Source: Roseovarius arcticus
Lineage (GTDB): Bacteria > Pseudomonadota > Alphaproteobacteria > Rhodobacterales > Rhodobacteraceae
DNA length: 64,000 bases
Assembly (NCBI RefSeq): GCF_006125015.1
Contig: NZ_SZZN01000001.1
Span: 1,550,001-1,614,000 of the forward strand
Direction: 5' to 3'
In this document: in pieces, positions 38,897-49,340 of the stretch
How the letters are laid out: each line of letters starts with the position of its first letter
How positions within the stretch are numbered: the first letter of the stretch is position 1
Notes under the pieces: generated by a model
What the model was told of the DNA's origin: nothing
Databases searched by the model: none
What the model saw: the letters and a program-made list of their open reading frames with translations, nothing else
Program-made: the position numbers and the translations under genes

Positions 38897-40273
38897 TTAG
38901 AAAAAGTCGATCGAGACTTGAAGCAGCTGTTCCACACGCTCCACGTCCGATGCCATGGCGAAGATCACGATCACGTCGCCTTCCTCAATGCGCATAGCGC
39001 CTGTTGGCTTGAGAATTTTGTCTCCCTTCTGCACGGCGCCCACCAAGACACCTTCGGGAAAGTCGATGTCGCGGATCATGGTGCCCGCGATGGACGAGGT
39101 CGACATGACCTGCGCCTCGATCACTTCGGCCTCCGCGTCGCCGATCGAATAAACGCCGCGCACGCGCCCGTGCCGGATGTGGCGCAGAATGCTGCTGACG
39201 GTAGTGGCGCGCGGATTGATATAGGCGTCGACGCCCATTGGCTCTAGCAGTGGCACCAGTGTCGGATCGTTCAGCAACGCGATTGCAAAGGCGCAGCCCT
39301 CCGATTTGGCGCGCACGGCGGCCAGCATGTTCGTCTTGTCGTCGTCGGTAACGCACAGCACCGCGTCGGCGCGCGATATACCGGCCTCCTGCAGGATTGA
39401 ACGGTCCAGCGCGTCGCCATTCAACACAATCGTCCGCTCCAGTGCGTCTGCCGCCCGCTCGGCGATGCGGCGATCGCGCTCAATCACCTTGGCGCGGATG
39501 CCGCGGCCCTTTGCCTCCAGCGCCTTGGCCACGGCGAGGCCGACATTGCCGCCGCCCAGGATGACAACCCGCTCTTGCTTGTGCGATTTCTTGCCGAAAA
39601 CCTCCAGCGTACGAGGAATATCCTCGTTCGGTGCAAAGACGTAGCACTCGTCCCCGACGAATAACTGATCGCCCGCCTCTGGCGCGAACAGCCTGCCCTC
39701 TCGGCGTACAGCCAGTACGACCACCCGCAAAGTCGAGAAGAGGTCCGACAGCTGGCGCAGAGGCGTATTGACGACCGGGCAATCCTCCTCAAGCCTGAGG
39801 CCCATCAGCTTTGCCTTACCGCCAAGAAAAGTTTCGGTGTCGAAGGCGGCAGGCGCGGCAAGGCGCTGCAATGCGGCCTCGGCCACTTCTTTCTCGGGGC
39901 TGATCACCACGTCGATAGGCATGTGATCGCGCCGATAGAGGTCTGAGTAAATCGCGTCGAGGTAGGATTGGCTGCGCAGTCGCGCAATCTTGCGACTGAT
40001 GGCAAAGACCGAATGGGCGACCTGGCAGGTCACCATGTTGACTTCGTCCGAGTGGGTGGCGGCGATGATCATGTCGGCGTCGCGCGCGCCTGCCCGCTCA
40101 AGGATATCGGGATAGCTGGCAAAGCCGCACAGGCCCTGCACATCCAGCGTATCGGTGGCGCGGCGCACGAGGTCGGGATTGCTGTCCACAACGGTCACGT
40201 CGTTATTTTCGCCCGACAGGTGGCGCGCGATCTGCCAGCCGACCTGGCCGGCGCCGCAAATGATGACCTTCAT
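38897..40273 (-). CDS. trkA: Trk system NAD-binding protein TrkA
   Basis: 458 residues with two RCK halves. N-terminal Rossmann motif IICGAGQVGWQIARHLSGE in outline (residues 4-22), second Rossmann VVILGGGNVGLAVAKALEAKG (residues ~233-253), and two TrkA-C domains, the last ending MRIEEGDVIVIFAM. It regulates TrkH by NAD(H) or ATP binding. The order ntrB-ntrC-ntrY-ntrX-trkA-trkH-hfq-hflX is conserved in alphaproteobacteria. Confidence 0.95.
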   Translation of the reverse strand: MKVIICGAGQVGWQIARHLSGENNDVTVVDSNPDLVRRATDTLDVQGLCGFASYPDILERAGARDADMIIAATHSDEVNMVTCQVAHSVFAISRKIARLRSQSYLDAIYSDLYRRDHMPIDVVISPEKEVAEAALQRLAAPAAFDTETFLGGKAKLMGLRLEEDCPVVNTPLRQLSDLFSTLRVVVLAVRREGRLFAPEAGDQLFVGDECYVFAPNEDIPRTLEVFGKKSHKQERVVILGGGNVGLAVAKALEAKGRGIRAKVIERDRRIAERAADALERTIVLNGDALDRSILQEAGISRADAVLCVTDDDKTNMLAAVRAKSEGCAFAIALLNDPTLVPLLEPMGVDAYINPRATTVSSILRHIRHGRVRGVYSIGDAEAEVIEAQVMSTSSIAGTMIRDIDFPEGVLVGAVQKGDKILKPTGAMRIEEGDVIVIFAMASDVERVEQLLQVSIDFF

Positions 40274-40431
40274 GTGATGTCCTTCAACACTGCGTTTCCC
40301 GATGTGGCAGGTTACGAGGGGGCGGTCAAATGATCTGATGGATCAAATACGCCCCCGCCCCGAAACAAAGGACATAGCCCCCTGGAAGTGGTTTGCTACG
40401 TCTGCCGTCATGGCGCCAGCCCGTCGCGCGC

Positions 40432-41814
40432 CTACCCCGTCCGCGCGCCCGCCTTGGACGATGTGACCACGCCCAGTGACTTCAGCTTGCGGTGTAGCGC
40501 GCTGCGCTCCATCCCGACGAATTCGGCAGTGCGGCTGATATTTCCGCCGTAACGGTTGATCTGGGTCAGCAGATACTCACGCTCGAATGCCTCGCGCGCT
40601 TCGCGCAGTGGCATAGTCGACAGCGCGCCCGACAGCACGACACGCCCATCAGAGGGGGCCGCATCCGTTTCGCCCGGCAGTTCACGCGCCTCAATCTCGC
40701 CCGCGCCATCGCCCAGAATCAGCACACGCTCGATCACGTTGCGCAGCTGGCGTACGTTGCCAGGCCAGCCCATCGTCTGAAGCTGCGCGCGCGCCTCAGC
40801 GCCCAATACACGCAGGGGCAAACCTTGAGTCTTGTTCAACATTTCGATGAAATAGTCGGCCAGCAGCGGAATATCGTCGCGTCGCTCTTCCAGCGCCGGC
40901 ACCGCGATGGGCACCACGTTCAGACGGTGAAACAGTTCGCGGCGAAAGCGGCCCTCGGCGATCTCTTCTTCTAGATCGCGCGATGTGGACGATACGACGC
41001 GCAGATCCACCTGCACCTTGTCCGACCCGCCAACGCGCAGGAATTGCTGGTCAACCAGCACACGCAGGATCTTGGACTGGGTGCCTTGCGGCATGTCTGC
41101 GACCTCGTCGAAATAGATGATGCCGCCGTTGGCCTCCTCTAGCAGGCCCGGCTCGATCCCCTTTTCCTCGCTTTCGCGGCCAAATAGTACCTCCTCCATC
41201 CGCTCCGCCTCGATCGAGGCGCAACCGACGCTGACAAAGGGCGCACCAGCGCGGTTTGAATTGACATGGATATAGCGCGCGGCCAGTTCCTTGCCCGCGC
41301 CCGCCGGCCCGCTCAGCATCACGCGTCCGTTCGAGCGCGTGACCTTGTCCAATTGGCTCATAAGCCCGCGAAAGACCACGCTTTCGCCCATCATGTCGGC
41401 AGGTGTCGTCTCGCGCCGCTTGAGGCTGGTATTTTCGCGGCGCAGGCGGCTGGTTTCCATCCCGCGGCGAATGACGACCATCAACTGGTCGATATTAAAC
41501 GGCTTTTCGATGAAATCATACGCACCCTGCTTGATCGCGGCGACCGCGATTTCGATGTTGCCATGGCCCGATATGATAACGACCGGCACTTCAGGATAGT
41601 CGCGCTTGACCGCCTTGAGGATGTCGATGCCGTCCATATTGCTATCTTTTAGCCAGATATCGAGAATCAGCAGCGCTGGCGGCTCGGCCGCGATGGAGGC
41701 CATCGCGTCATCGGAATTTCCGGCAAGGCGTGTGGTATACCCCTCGTCCTGCAAAATGTCGGAAATCAGTTCGCGGATGTCCCGCTCGTCGTCCACAATC
41801 AGAATATCGCTCAT
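40432..41814 (-). CDS. ntrX: Nitrogen-related response regulator NtrX, GAFTGA loop absent
   Basis: 460 residues. Receiver domain with Asp52 (LLILDIWLK). AAA+ domain has a Walker A of SGPAGAGKE and Walker B GIIYFDEVADMP. The C-terminal Fis-type helix-turn-helix is at NISRTAEFVGMERSALHRKLK in outline. The GAFTGA sigma-54 contact loop is missing: where it should be, the sequence runs LFGRESEEKGIEPGLLEEAN. It probably works without sigma-54, as proposed for Rhodobacter capsulatus-type regulators. Overlaps ntrY by 4 nt. Confidence 0.93.
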   Translation of the reverse strand: MSDILIVDDERDIRELISDILQDEGYTTRLAGNSDDAMASIAAEPPALLILDIWLKDSNMDGIDILKAVKRDYPEVPVVIISGHGNIEIAVAAIKQGAYDFIEKPFNIDQLMVVIRRGMETSRLRRENTSLKRRETTPADMMGESVVFRGLMSQLDKVTRSNGRVMLSGPAGAGKELAARYIHVNSNRAGAPFVSVGCASIEAERMEEVLFGRESEEKGIEPGLLEEANGGIIYFDEVADMPQGTQSKILRVLVDQQFLRVGGSDKVQVDLRVVSSTSRDLEEEIAEGRFRRELFHRLNVVPIAVPALEERRDDIPLLADYFIEMLNKTQGLPLRVLGAEARAQLQTMGWPGNVRQLRNVIERVLILGDGAGEIEARELPGETDAAPSDGRVVLSGALSTMPLREAREAFEREYLLTQINRYGGNISRTAEFVGMERSALHRKLKSLGVVTSSKAGARTG

Positions 41815-44093
41815 TCCATGCTCCCTTGCGCGTTGCCCGCGCTCTCTCGCTCAATGCTCATTTCAGTCGTTAAATCCAGCCGGATCACGGCCATGGCGCC
41901 AACATGCGCGCCCTCCTCAAAGGCGGCGGCGTCGGCCAGCGTTAGCGTGCCGCCATGTTCCTCGATGATCTTTTTTACAATTGGCAGGCCAAGGCCGGTG
42001 CCCTTGTCGCGCGTCGTTACATACGGCTCGAACAGTCGCGAGCGATCCTCGGGCAGGCCTATGCCATTGTCAGAGATCGTCAACTCGGCCCGGCCCTCCG
42101 CATAGGTGCTGCGCACCCGGATAATAGGTTGGAACCCCTCCGGAGCCTTACCTTTTTCCCGCAGTGTTTCAGTGGCTTCCCCGGCGTTCTTAATCAAGTT
42201 TGTCAATGCCTGAGATATCATCGTAGCATCCACATCAGCCCATAACGGCGCATCTGCCAGATCCACCTCTATTTGCACGTCGGGCTGGCCCGCCTCCTGT
42301 AGCAGGACGGCCTCGCGGATCAGCTGGGTCAGGCTCTCGGGCTTGCGCTGCGGTTCGGGCATGCGCGCGAATTTAGAGAATTCATCGACGATACGGCGCA
42401 AGTCATCGGTCTGGCGCACGATCACGTCAGTGAGCTGCCCGAGCGATGCGGCGTCTTCGTCGTTCAGCAGTTTGCTAAACTTGCGCTTGGTCCGCTCCGC
42501 AGACAGCTTGATGGGCGTCAGCGGGTTCTTAATTTCATGCGCGATGCGCTGCGCAACATCGCCCCAGGCGGCCATGCGCTGCGCCGAAACCAGATCGGTG
42601 ACGTCGTCGAAGGCCACGACGTATCCCTCACGCCGCCCGGCGTCGGTGCGGCGGGTCGACATGCGCACTAGCAGGCTTTCCTGTTCGCCGCCGCGAGTCA
42701 CGCGAACCTCGTCTTGAACAAAGCCACTGGCGCTTTTGCGCAGACGCTTGAACAGCTCTGCAAATTCAGGGACGGCGGCCGTTAGATCAACGGATTGACG
42801 ATCCTCCTGCCAGTCCAGCAGCTTCTCAGCGGCGCGATTGACAAAGGTGATACGCCCCTTGGGATCAAGGCCGACAACGCCCGACGACACCGATCCCAGC
42901 ACCGAATCAAACAGGCGGCGACGCCGCTCGATCTGCTCGGTATTGGACAGCAGCGCAGCGCGTTGGCCTTTTAATTGGCGGGTCATCTGGTTGAAAAAAG
43001 TGCTCAGCTGCGCGATCTCGTCGTCGCCCTCCTCCTCGCGGACTTGCACGTCGAGGTTTCCCGCGCCGATCTGCTGCGCGGCGCTGGTCAGGCGGCCCAC
43101 GGGGCGTGCCAGACGCTCGGCAAACCAGAGGCCCAGCCAGACGGCCGCGAGGATCAGAATGACAGCAAAGCCCAAATAAAGCAGGCCGAATTCAAACAGG
43201 ACGCGCCCCCGTTCACTTTCGCGCTGTTGATAGAAATTCGCGGTTTCCTTGGTCTCGTCCAGTAGGTTCAGGATCGCACCATCTACGTTGCGGCTGACGT
43301 AGAGAAAGCGGTCGGCAAAGCCCTCCAGCGGGATCAGCGCGCGAAACTCGTTATTGTCCCAGTCCTGAATGATCAGCAATCCGCCCGAGCGCGCCTCAGC
43401 CAGTTGCTGCACGGTCGGCTCTTCGAAATCGAACAGATAGGAGCTTTCGCCACGGGCGCGGATCTCTCCCGTGCCGTCAATGACGAACGCCTCGCGGAGG
43501 CCGCGCTGAATCTCGCGCTGGCCCTCGGACAGGATTTGCCGGATATCGCCGTCGTCCATAAAGACACTGCGCGCCTTAACCTCCTCCAGAAATTTCGCGA
43601 CGGCCTCTGCATCGGTCACCAGGTCGCGGCGGTGCTCTTCCTCATAGGCCTCGGCGGCAGCGACCGAATTACTAACGACGCGGCCCACGCGGTCGGAAAA
43701 CCATGCCTCAAGGCCCATATTCACCGAAAGCGTCGCGAATACCGCAACGGTGATCGTCGGCAAAAGGGCCATGATCGCGAAAACGCCGGTCAGGCGCAGG
43801 TGCAAGCGCGATCCGGCCGATTGGGACCGCCGGGCCGACACCATCCGCACCACTTTTTGCAGCACTAAAGCGGCAACAGAGATGACATAGACCAGATCAG
43901 CCAGCAGCACGATCCGCAGCACGTTCGACTGAGCGCCCTGATCCAGCGGGCCCATGACGAGGAACGTGACCAGCGCCAGCACCGGGCCCATGACGACCAG
44001 ACCAAAGGTGGCAAAATTCTGAAACCGCCGTGCCCGGCGCAAACGCAAGATGCGATCCCAACCTGCCTTGCGTGTCCTTGCGGCCACTTGCAT
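41811..44093 (-). CDS. ntrY: Nitrogen sensor histidine kinase NtrY
   Basis: About 760 residues from ATG 44093; an earlier in-frame start at 44171 would add 26 residues and has no better support. Two N-terminal hydrophobic helices and a third region near residues 75-95, a periplasmic sensing loop, a further helix (GLLYLGFAVILILAAVWLGLWFAE), a HAMP domain, a PAS domain, a HisKA with [16 protein letters not shown] in outline, and an ATPase domain (NLIKNAGEA, DNGIGLP, GTGLGLPIVKK). It phosphorylates NtrX, the next gene. Gap of 93 nt from ntrC. Confidence 0.92.
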   Translation of the reverse strand: MQVAARTRKAGWDRILRLRRARRFQNFATFGLVVMGPVLALVTFLVMGPLDQGAQSNVLRIVLLADLVYVISVAALVLQKVVRMVSARRSQSAGSRLHLRLTGVFAIMALLPTITVAVFATLSVNMGLEAWFSDRVGRVVSNSVAAAEAYEEEHRRDLVTDAEAVAKFLEEVKARSVFMDDGDIRQILSEGQREIQRGLREAFVIDGTGEIRARGESSYLFDFEEPTVQQLAEARSGGLLIIQDWDNNEFRALIPLEGFADRFLYVSRNVDGAILNLLDETKETANFYQQRESERGRVLFEFGLLYLGFAVILILAAVWLGLWFAERLARPVGRLTSAAQQIGAGNLDVQVREEEGDDEIAQLSTFFNQMTRQLKGQRAALLSNTEQIERRRRLFDSVLGSVSSGVVGLDPKGRITFVNRAAEKLLDWQEDRQSVDLTAAVPEFAELFKRLRKSASGFVQDEVRVTRGGEQESLLVRMSTRRTDAGRREGYVVAFDDVTDLVSAQRMAAWGDVAQRIAHEIKNPLTPIKLSAERTKRKFSKLLNDEDAASLGQLTDVIVRQTDDLRRIVDEFSKFARMPEPQRKPESLTQLIREAVLLQEAGQPDVQIEVDLADAPLWADVDATMISQALTNLIKNAGEATETLREKGKAPEGFQPIIRVRSTYAEGRAELTISDNGIGLPEDRSRLFEPYVTTRDKGTGLGLPIVKKIIEEHGGTLTLADAAAFEEGAHVGAMAVIRLDLTTEMSIERESAGNAQGSME

Positions 44094-44186
44094 CCCCCAA
44101 CAGCTCTGGCAAAGCCTAGCTTCGCCCACAATATGTAGTGGCACGTACAGGGGCAGGCCCAATTGCGCCACAGGTCTGTTGCGCTT

Positions 44187-45542
44187 TTACATCAATTTGC
44201 GGCGGCGTGTCACCTCAATATCCAGCGCAGTCATTTTTTTGCGCAAGGTATTGCGATTGATGCCGAGCAGGTCGGCGCATTTGGCCTGATTCCCGCCCAC
44301 GGCATCCAATGCGATTCGCAGCAGCGGCGCCTCAACCTCGCGCAGAATGCGGGCATATACGCCGGGCGGTGGCAGTAATTGATCATGCAGGTCGAAATAG
44401 CGCTGCACATGGGTGCTGACGGCATCAGACAGCGTTTCGCTTTGCGCGGCTGCAAGGGGGGTCACAGCGGCGCGCGTCGACAAAAGGCCCATTACCTCGC
44501 TTTTTGTAATGGTCGGCGCGCGGCTCGCCTCCGAAAGGCGGCGCGCGGCATGTTCCAGCTCGCGCACGTTACCAGGCCAGTCATGGGCGCACATTGCCTC
44601 AAGCGCGTCAGGTGCAAGGCGGCGCGCATGACCGCCCGCCTCCTCGGCCAGATAGAGAAAATGCGTGGTAAGCAGTGCAATATCTTGGGCGCGCGCACGC
44701 AGCGGGGGCACGTCGATGACCGCGCCGGCGAGACGGTAATAAAGGTCGTCGCGTAGCCGACCAGCCAATGCGCCCACCTGTGCGGTGGCCATGATCCGCG
44801 GGTGCGGGCCATGGCCCTGCGCTGCAATGTCAATCAGGTGTAGCGCGCGCATCTGCGCATCGGCGCCAAAGTCATGCAGACCGTCCAGCAGGATCGTGCC
44901 GCCGCCTGCCCGCTCAAGGATCTTTTCGGCGGCGCCCTGCCCCGTTAGGCCCTCTGGCCCGGCGATGATGAACGGACGCGCGCGGCGATCCGACACGTCG
45001 TGAATGACACGCGCGATCAGCGATTTGCCCGTCCCCGATTCGCCCGAGATCCAGACCGGCAGATCGGTGTTCATTACCCGCGCCAGCACCCGAAACAGCG
45101 CTTGCATGGGCGCGCTTTGTCCGACGATGGGTAGCTCCTCAGGCGCGGCAGCCTCAGGGTTCGGCGCACGTGCGGCGCGGCGGCTATCCAGCGCGCGCGC
45201 GGTGCGCGCCATCAGATCAGGCAGGTCGAACGGCTTGGGCAGATAATCCCACGCCTCAGCCTCGGCGGCGCGAATTGCCGTCATGACGGTGTTCTGCGCC
45301 GAGATGATGATGACCGGCAGACCTGGCCTGTCGGCCGCGATTTTAGGCAGCATCTCTAGGCCGTTCCCATCTGGCATCATCACGTCCGAGATTACGGCGT
45401 CGCCCATCCCCTCGCCGATCCAGCGCATCAAAGTCGTCAGGCTGGACGTTGCGTGCACCTTGCACCCCGCCCGCGTCAGCGCCTGCGACAGAACCGTGCG
45501 GATCGTGCGATCGTCATCCGCGACCAGAACCGTGCCATCCAT
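44187..45542 (-). CDS. ntrC: Nitrogen regulator NtrC of the Rhodobacter type (no GAFTGA)
   Basis: 451 residues. Receiver domain with Asp53 ([10 protein letters not shown]). AAA+ domain with Walker [11 protein letters not shown]. Neither the GAFTGA loop nor the canonical Walker B LFLDE is present: the region reads [19 protein letters not shown] and [11 protein letters not shown]-terminal helix-turn-helix [20 protein letters not shown]. capsulatus NtrC also lacks GAFTGA and activates sigma-70 polymerase, so a similar mode is likely. ntrB and ntrC share one base. Confidence 0.93.
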   Translation of the reverse strand: MDGTVLVADDDRTIRTVLSQALTRAGCKVHATSSLTTLMRWIGEGMGDAVISDVMMPDGNGLEMLPKIAADRPGLPVIIISAQNTVMTAIRAAEAEAWDYLPKPFDLPDLMARTARALDSRRAARAPNPEAAAPEELPIVGQSAPMQALFRVLARVMNTDLPVWISGESGTGKSLIARVIHDVSDRRARPFIIAGPEGLTGQGAAEKILERAGGGTILLDGLHDFGADAQMRALHLIDIAAQGHGPHPRIMATAQVGALAGRLRDDLYYRLAGAVIDVPPLRARAQDIALLTTHFLYLAEEAGGHARRLAPDALEAMCAHDWPGNVRELEHAARRLSEASRAPTITKSEVMGLLSTRAAVTPLAAAQSETLSDAVSTHVQRYFDLHDQLLPPPGVYARILREVEAPLLRIALDAVGGNQAKCADLLGINRNTLRKKMTALDIEVTRRRKLM

Positions 45543-46618
45543 CAGACAGCCCTCCCTTCATGCGTCGCCAGTGGCAGCGACAACCTAAAAACTGTGCGAC
45601 CGGGCCGCGATGTGACCGAGATCCAGCCGTCATGCGCGGCTATTATTTGTGCAGCCAATGCAAGGCCCAGACCTGTGCCATTCTCCCGTCCGGACACGAA
45701 CGGCTCGAACAGACTGCCCGACAGCGATGGCGGCACGCCGGGACCGTCATCGACCACCTCAATCTGAAGCGGCAGCGGCGCGCCGGTGCCACCGCGAAGG
45801 TGCACGCCTTGTTCAAAATAGCTGCGTAGTGTGATCGTACCGCCCTCTGACGCCGCAACCTCGGCCGCGTTCTTTAGAAGGTTTTGAAGCACCTGTAGCA
45901 ACATATCTGGGTCCGCCCATGCATCTGGCACCGATGGATCATAATCCTCGATAATCTTCATGTCGGCGGCAAAGCCCAGTTGCGCGCTGCGCCGCGCGCG
46001 TACCAGCACGTCATGGATGTTGACGGCGCGGCGGCTCGGCGGCGCAAGGTTGCCAAAACTCTCGACTTGGCCCAGCAGCGCGACGATCCGGCGGCTCTCG
46101 CTGACGATCAGATCAGTCAGCTCGCGATCTTCGCTGCTCAAACTCATCGACAGAAGTTGCGCGGCGCCGGTGATACCCGCCAACGGATTTTTAATTTCGT
46201 GCGCCAGCATTTCCGCCATGCCAATGACCGAGCGTGCAGCGCTGCGCGAGGGCGCATCCTGCACCATGCCGCCCGACATCGCGCGCGGGGAGACCAACAT
46301 CAGCAAGGCGCCATCCGTACCCATGGGCGCGCATTGCAAGCTGCACTGAACCGGCGCGCGCCCCGCCGCCGCGATCCCGACCTCACCCACAAAAAGCGGG
46401 GCGGAATCGCTGCGTGCCCGCGCTAATGCAGCGCCCAGCGGCGCATCCAGCTGCATCAAGTCTCGCAAAGCTCGCCCGGAGGCGCTGCGGGCAGAGGCCC
46501 CCAGAAACGTCTCGGCAGCCGGATTGATTTGTGTGATGCAGTCATCCGTATCCAACAGTAGCGCCGGCACGGGCAGCGCCGCCCAAATCAATGCATCATC
46601 AAGTGCGCCGGGCGTCAT
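45542..46618 (-). CDS. ntrB: Nitrogen sensor histidine kinase NtrB
   Basis: 358 residues, cytoplasmic (no membrane helix). An N-terminal PAS domain (residues ~10-110), the phospho-acceptor region [19 protein letters not shown] in outline (HisKA H in AHEI), then N box [13 protein letters not shown]1 DDGPGVP and [13 protein letters not shown]. Controlled by PII protein in the family. It overlaps dusB by 4 nt. Confidence 0.93.
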   Translation of the reverse strand: MTPGALDDALIWAALPVPALLLDTDDCITQINPAAETFLGASARSASGRALRDLMQLDAPLGAALARARSDSAPLFVGEVGIAAAGRAPVQCSLQCAPMGTDGALLMLVSPRAMSGGMVQDAPSRSAARSVIGMAEMLAHEIKNPLAGITGAAQLLSMSLSSEDRELTDLIVSESRRIVALLGQVESFGNLAPPSRRAVNIHDVLVRARRSAQLGFAADMKIIEDYDPSVPDAWADPDMLLQVLQNLLKNAAEVAASEGGTITLRSYFEQGVHLRGGTGAPLPLQIEVVDDGPGVPPSLSGSLFEPFVSGRENGTGLGLALAAQIIAAHDGWISVTSRPGRTVFRLSLPLATHEGRAV

Positions 46619-47625
46619 GCAGCCATCCTTTCACAGCTGTCCACTGCATCGGGTATCAGGCGCAGAACGATCGCAGGATCCCCCGCCGTCAGGATGCTGC
46701 GGCGTAGGCCCGCGCCGGACCGCTCCAGATACCAGCCCAGATGTTTACGCGCCACGCGCAGGCCCAAATCTGCGCCATAGAACGACAGCATAGCCTCGTA
46801 ATGCGTGCCGATCATATCAGCCAGCGCGCCGCCCTGCGGGACGGGCGGCGCGGGCGCGCCATAAACTGCATGCGCCACTTCGGCCAGCGCCCAGGGGCGC
46901 CCTTGCGCGCCGCGTCCGATCATTACGCCGTCCGCTTTTGAGGACGCCAGCGCCCGGCGAGCCGAGTCTGGCCCGGTGATATCGCCGTTGGCGATCACGG
47001 GGATGCGAACCACCGCCTTGACTGCGGCGATTGCTGCCCAGTCGGCGCTGCCCTTGTAGAACTGGCAGCGCGTGCGCCCGTGGATGGTGACCATAGCCAC
47101 GCCTGCCTCTTCGGCCATCTGCGCCAGAAGGGCGGCGTTGTGCGTTGCATCGTCCCAGCCCAGCCGCATCTTGAGCGTCACAGGCACACTCACCGCGCGC
47201 ACCACCGCCTCGATCAGGGTGCGCGCGTGGTCCGGATCGCGCATCAGCGCCGATCCGGCGGCGCCCGATCCGGCGGCGCGTGTCACCTTTTTGGCGGGGC
47301 AGCCCATGTTGATGTCTATTATGCGTGCGCCGCCGGCCTCAGCCATGCGTGCAGCCTCAGCCATCCAATACGCCTCGCACCCCGCGATCTGAACGGCGGT
47401 TGCAGCCGCGCCAAAGCCCAACTCGGCTTTTTCGCGTGCCGAAGGCTTTGCTTGTACCATTTCGCGGCACGCGATCATTTCGCTCACGACGAGCCCCGCG
47501 CCAAACTGCGCAACAAGGCTCCGAAACGGCAAATCGGTGATACCCGCCATCGGCGCCAGTAAGACGGGCGGCGCCTGCATCAGGTGTGTCAGGATAGGAT
47601 CTGTCAGGGTTGGGCGCATGGGCAT
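46615..47625 (-). CDS. dusB: tRNA-dihydrouridine synthase DusB (NifR3)
   Basis: 336 residues. TIM-barrel FMN enzyme with LAPMAGITDLPFR (residues ~22-34), NMGCPAKKVTR with the catalytic Cys, and TIHGRTRCQFYKG. It reduces uridine to dihydrouridine in tRNA. In Rhodobacteraceae it is the first gene of the nifR3-ntrB-ntrC operon, as seen here. The upstream 90 nt, shared with ispDF, should hold the divergent promoters. Confidence 0.94.
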   Translation of the reverse strand: MPMRPTLTDPILTHLMQAPPVLLAPMAGITDLPFRSLVAQFGAGLVVSEMIACREMVQAKPSAREKAELGFGAAATAVQIAGCEAYWMAEAARMAEAGGARIIDINMGCPAKKVTRAAGSGAAGSALMRDPDHARTLIEAVVRAVSVPVTLKMRLGWDDATHNAALLAQMAEEAGVAMVTIHGRTRCQFYKGSADWAAIAAVKAVVRIPVIANGDITGPDSARRALASSKADGVMIGRGAQGRPWALAEVAHAVYGAPAPPVPQGGALADMIGTHYEAMLSFYGADLGLRVARKHLGWYLERSGAGLRRSILTAGDPAIVLRLIPDAVDSCERMAA

Positions 47626-47715
47626 CCGTCACGGTGGCTCAGCCGCACTTCTACGCGGCGGCGGCGCGGACCGCAATGAATTGCGGGGGACGGCGCAGCG
47701 CGTTATCGTCCGGCC

Positions 47716-48846
47716 ATGACATGCGCCGTTATCATAGTCGCCGCCGGACGCGGAACGCGCGCAGGCGGCGATCGTCCCAAGCAGTGGCAACCGCTAGCTG
47801 GGCTGCGCGTCATTGACTGGACCATCCGTGCATTTCAGGCGGTACCAGAGGTGGATCGCATGATGATCGTGCTGCACTCTGATGAGATTGCAAGATTTTC
47901 CCCACCAGAAGGCGTGTCGGTGACTGCGGGGGGCGCAACGCGCGCCGCCTCTGTCCGGGCGGGACTGGAGGCGCTTGAAGGCACCGGTTGCACGCGCGTC
48001 CTGATCCATGACGTTGCGCGCCCCTGCGCCTCGCCTGCCTTGATCCGCCGCGTACTGACTGCGCTGGAGGGTGCGCCCGCCGCCGCGCCGGCCATTGCTG
48101 TTACAGATGCGCTCTGGACCGGCCAGGGCGGTGTGGTGACCGGGATGCAGGATCGCGCGGGCCTTTTCCGCGCGCAGACGCCTCAGGGCTTTGACTTTGC
48201 CGCGATTCTCGCTGCGCACCTCAGCTATAACGGCGATGCACCAGACGATGTCGCGGTGGCGCGGGCTGCCGGGCTTGACGTGGTGATTGTGCCGGGCGAT
48301 GACGATAACCTCAAGATTACGCACCCCCCCGATTTCGCACGGGCAGACGCCCTACTGAGAGGCAGAATGGATATTCGCATCGGCAACGGCTATGACGTGC
48401 ACCGGTTTGGCCCCGGCGATCACGTGATGCTGTGCGGCGTCCGGGTGCCGCATGGGCGCGGCCTTCAGGGGCATTCAGATGCCGATGTGGGGCTGCACGC
48501 CATTTGCGACGCGATCTATGGCGCGTTGGCAATGGGCGATATCGGGCGGCATTTTCCACCATCAGACCCGCAGTGGAAAGGGGCCGAGAGTGATGTGTTC
48601 CTCCGGCACGCCGCCGCACTTGTGCGCGAGAATGGATATAATATCAGTAATATAGACCTCACTCTTGTTTGCGAACAGCCCAAAATCGGACCGGTGGCCG
48701 CCGCCATGCAAACCCGCTTAAGTGACATCACTGGCGTTGCGGCAGACCGCATTTCGGTCAAGGCGACCACGTCCGAGCGGCTTGGCTTTACCGGCCGCGA
48801 GGAGGGGATTGCGGCGCTCGCCTCGGTCCTGCTGGTGGCGCCATGA
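47716..48846 (+). CDS. ispDF: Bifunctional IspD/IspF enzyme of the MEP pathway
   Basis: 376 residues. The IspD half (residues 1-~215) shows [21 protein letters not shown] (CTP site). The IspF half begins at the internal Met (about residue 218, [15 protein letters not shown]) and has the Zn site DVH and [11 protein letters not shown]. It makes CDP-ME from MEP and the cyclic MEcPP. Fused IspDF is typical of alphaproteobacteria. The stop overlaps pgpA by 4 nt. Confidence 0.95.
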   Translation: MTCAVIIVAAGRGTRAGGDRPKQWQPLAGLRVIDWTIRAFQAVPEVDRMMIVLHSDEIARFSPPEGVSVTAGGATRAASVRAGLEALEGTGCTRVLIHDVARPCASPALIRRVLTALEGAPAAAPAIAVTDALWTGQGGVVTGMQDRAGLFRAQTPQGFDFAAILAAHLSYNGDAPDDVAVARAAGLDVVIVPGDDDNLKITHPPDFARADALLRGRMDIRIGNGYDVHRFGPGDHVMLCGVRVPHGRGLQGHSDADVGLHAICDAIYGALAMGDIGRHFPPSDPQWKGAESDVFLRHAAALVRENGYNISNIDLTLVCEQPKIGPVAAAMQTRLSDITGVAADRISVKATTSERLGFTGREEGIAALASVLLVAP

Positions 48847-49340
48847 ATTTTGCGACCATAATCGCGACCGTCGGCGGCGTCGGATACATGCGCCCTGCTC
48901 CGGGCACTTGGGGATCGCTGGTCGCGCTGCCGATGGCCGCTTTGCTCCACATCATTGGCGGGCCGTGGCTGCTATTGATTGCGATCATCGCGGCGTTTTT
49001 CGAAGGGCTGTGGGCGACGACGCAAGTGACCCGATGGGAGGACGATCACGACCCCGCACATGTGGTTATCGACGAAGTGGTCGGCCAGTGGATTGCCCTT
49101 CTGCCGCTGTCATTCGGTGCTTGGCACGCGGGCGCATCCATCTTTGCGCTCTGGCCCGGCTGGATCGCGGCCTTTGTGCTATTCCGCCTTTTCGACATTC
49201 TCAAGCCTGGGCCGATCGGCTGGGCCGACCGGCGCCACACGCCCTCAGGGGTCATGCTGGACGATGTGATTGCAGGCGCCTTTGCCGCAATCTGCGTGGC
49301 GCTGCTGGCGGCGTTGGCACATGGCGTGATGGGATCATGA
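48843..49340 (+). CDS. pgpA: Phosphatidylglycerophosphatase A
   Basis: 165 residues with hydrophobic helices and the PgpA motifs [16 protein letters not shown] (residues ~11-26) and [11 protein letters not shown] (residues ~76-86), then [15 protein letters not shown]. It dephosphorylates phosphatidylglycerophosphate to PG in the membrane. Between ispDF and pncC, overlapping both. Confidence 0.93.
   Translation: MNFATIIATVGGVGYMRPAPGTWGSLVALPMAALLHIIGGPWLLLIAIIAAFFEGLWATTQVTRWEDDHDPAHVVIDEVVGQWIALLPLSFGAWHAGASIFALWPGWIAAFVLFRLFDILKPGPIGWADRRHTPSGVMLDDVIAGAFAAICVALLAALAHGVMGS

Noticed and set aside
38207..39247. 346-codon plus frame opposite trkH and trkA
   Set aside because: Arg/Gln/His-rich shadow with no family features.
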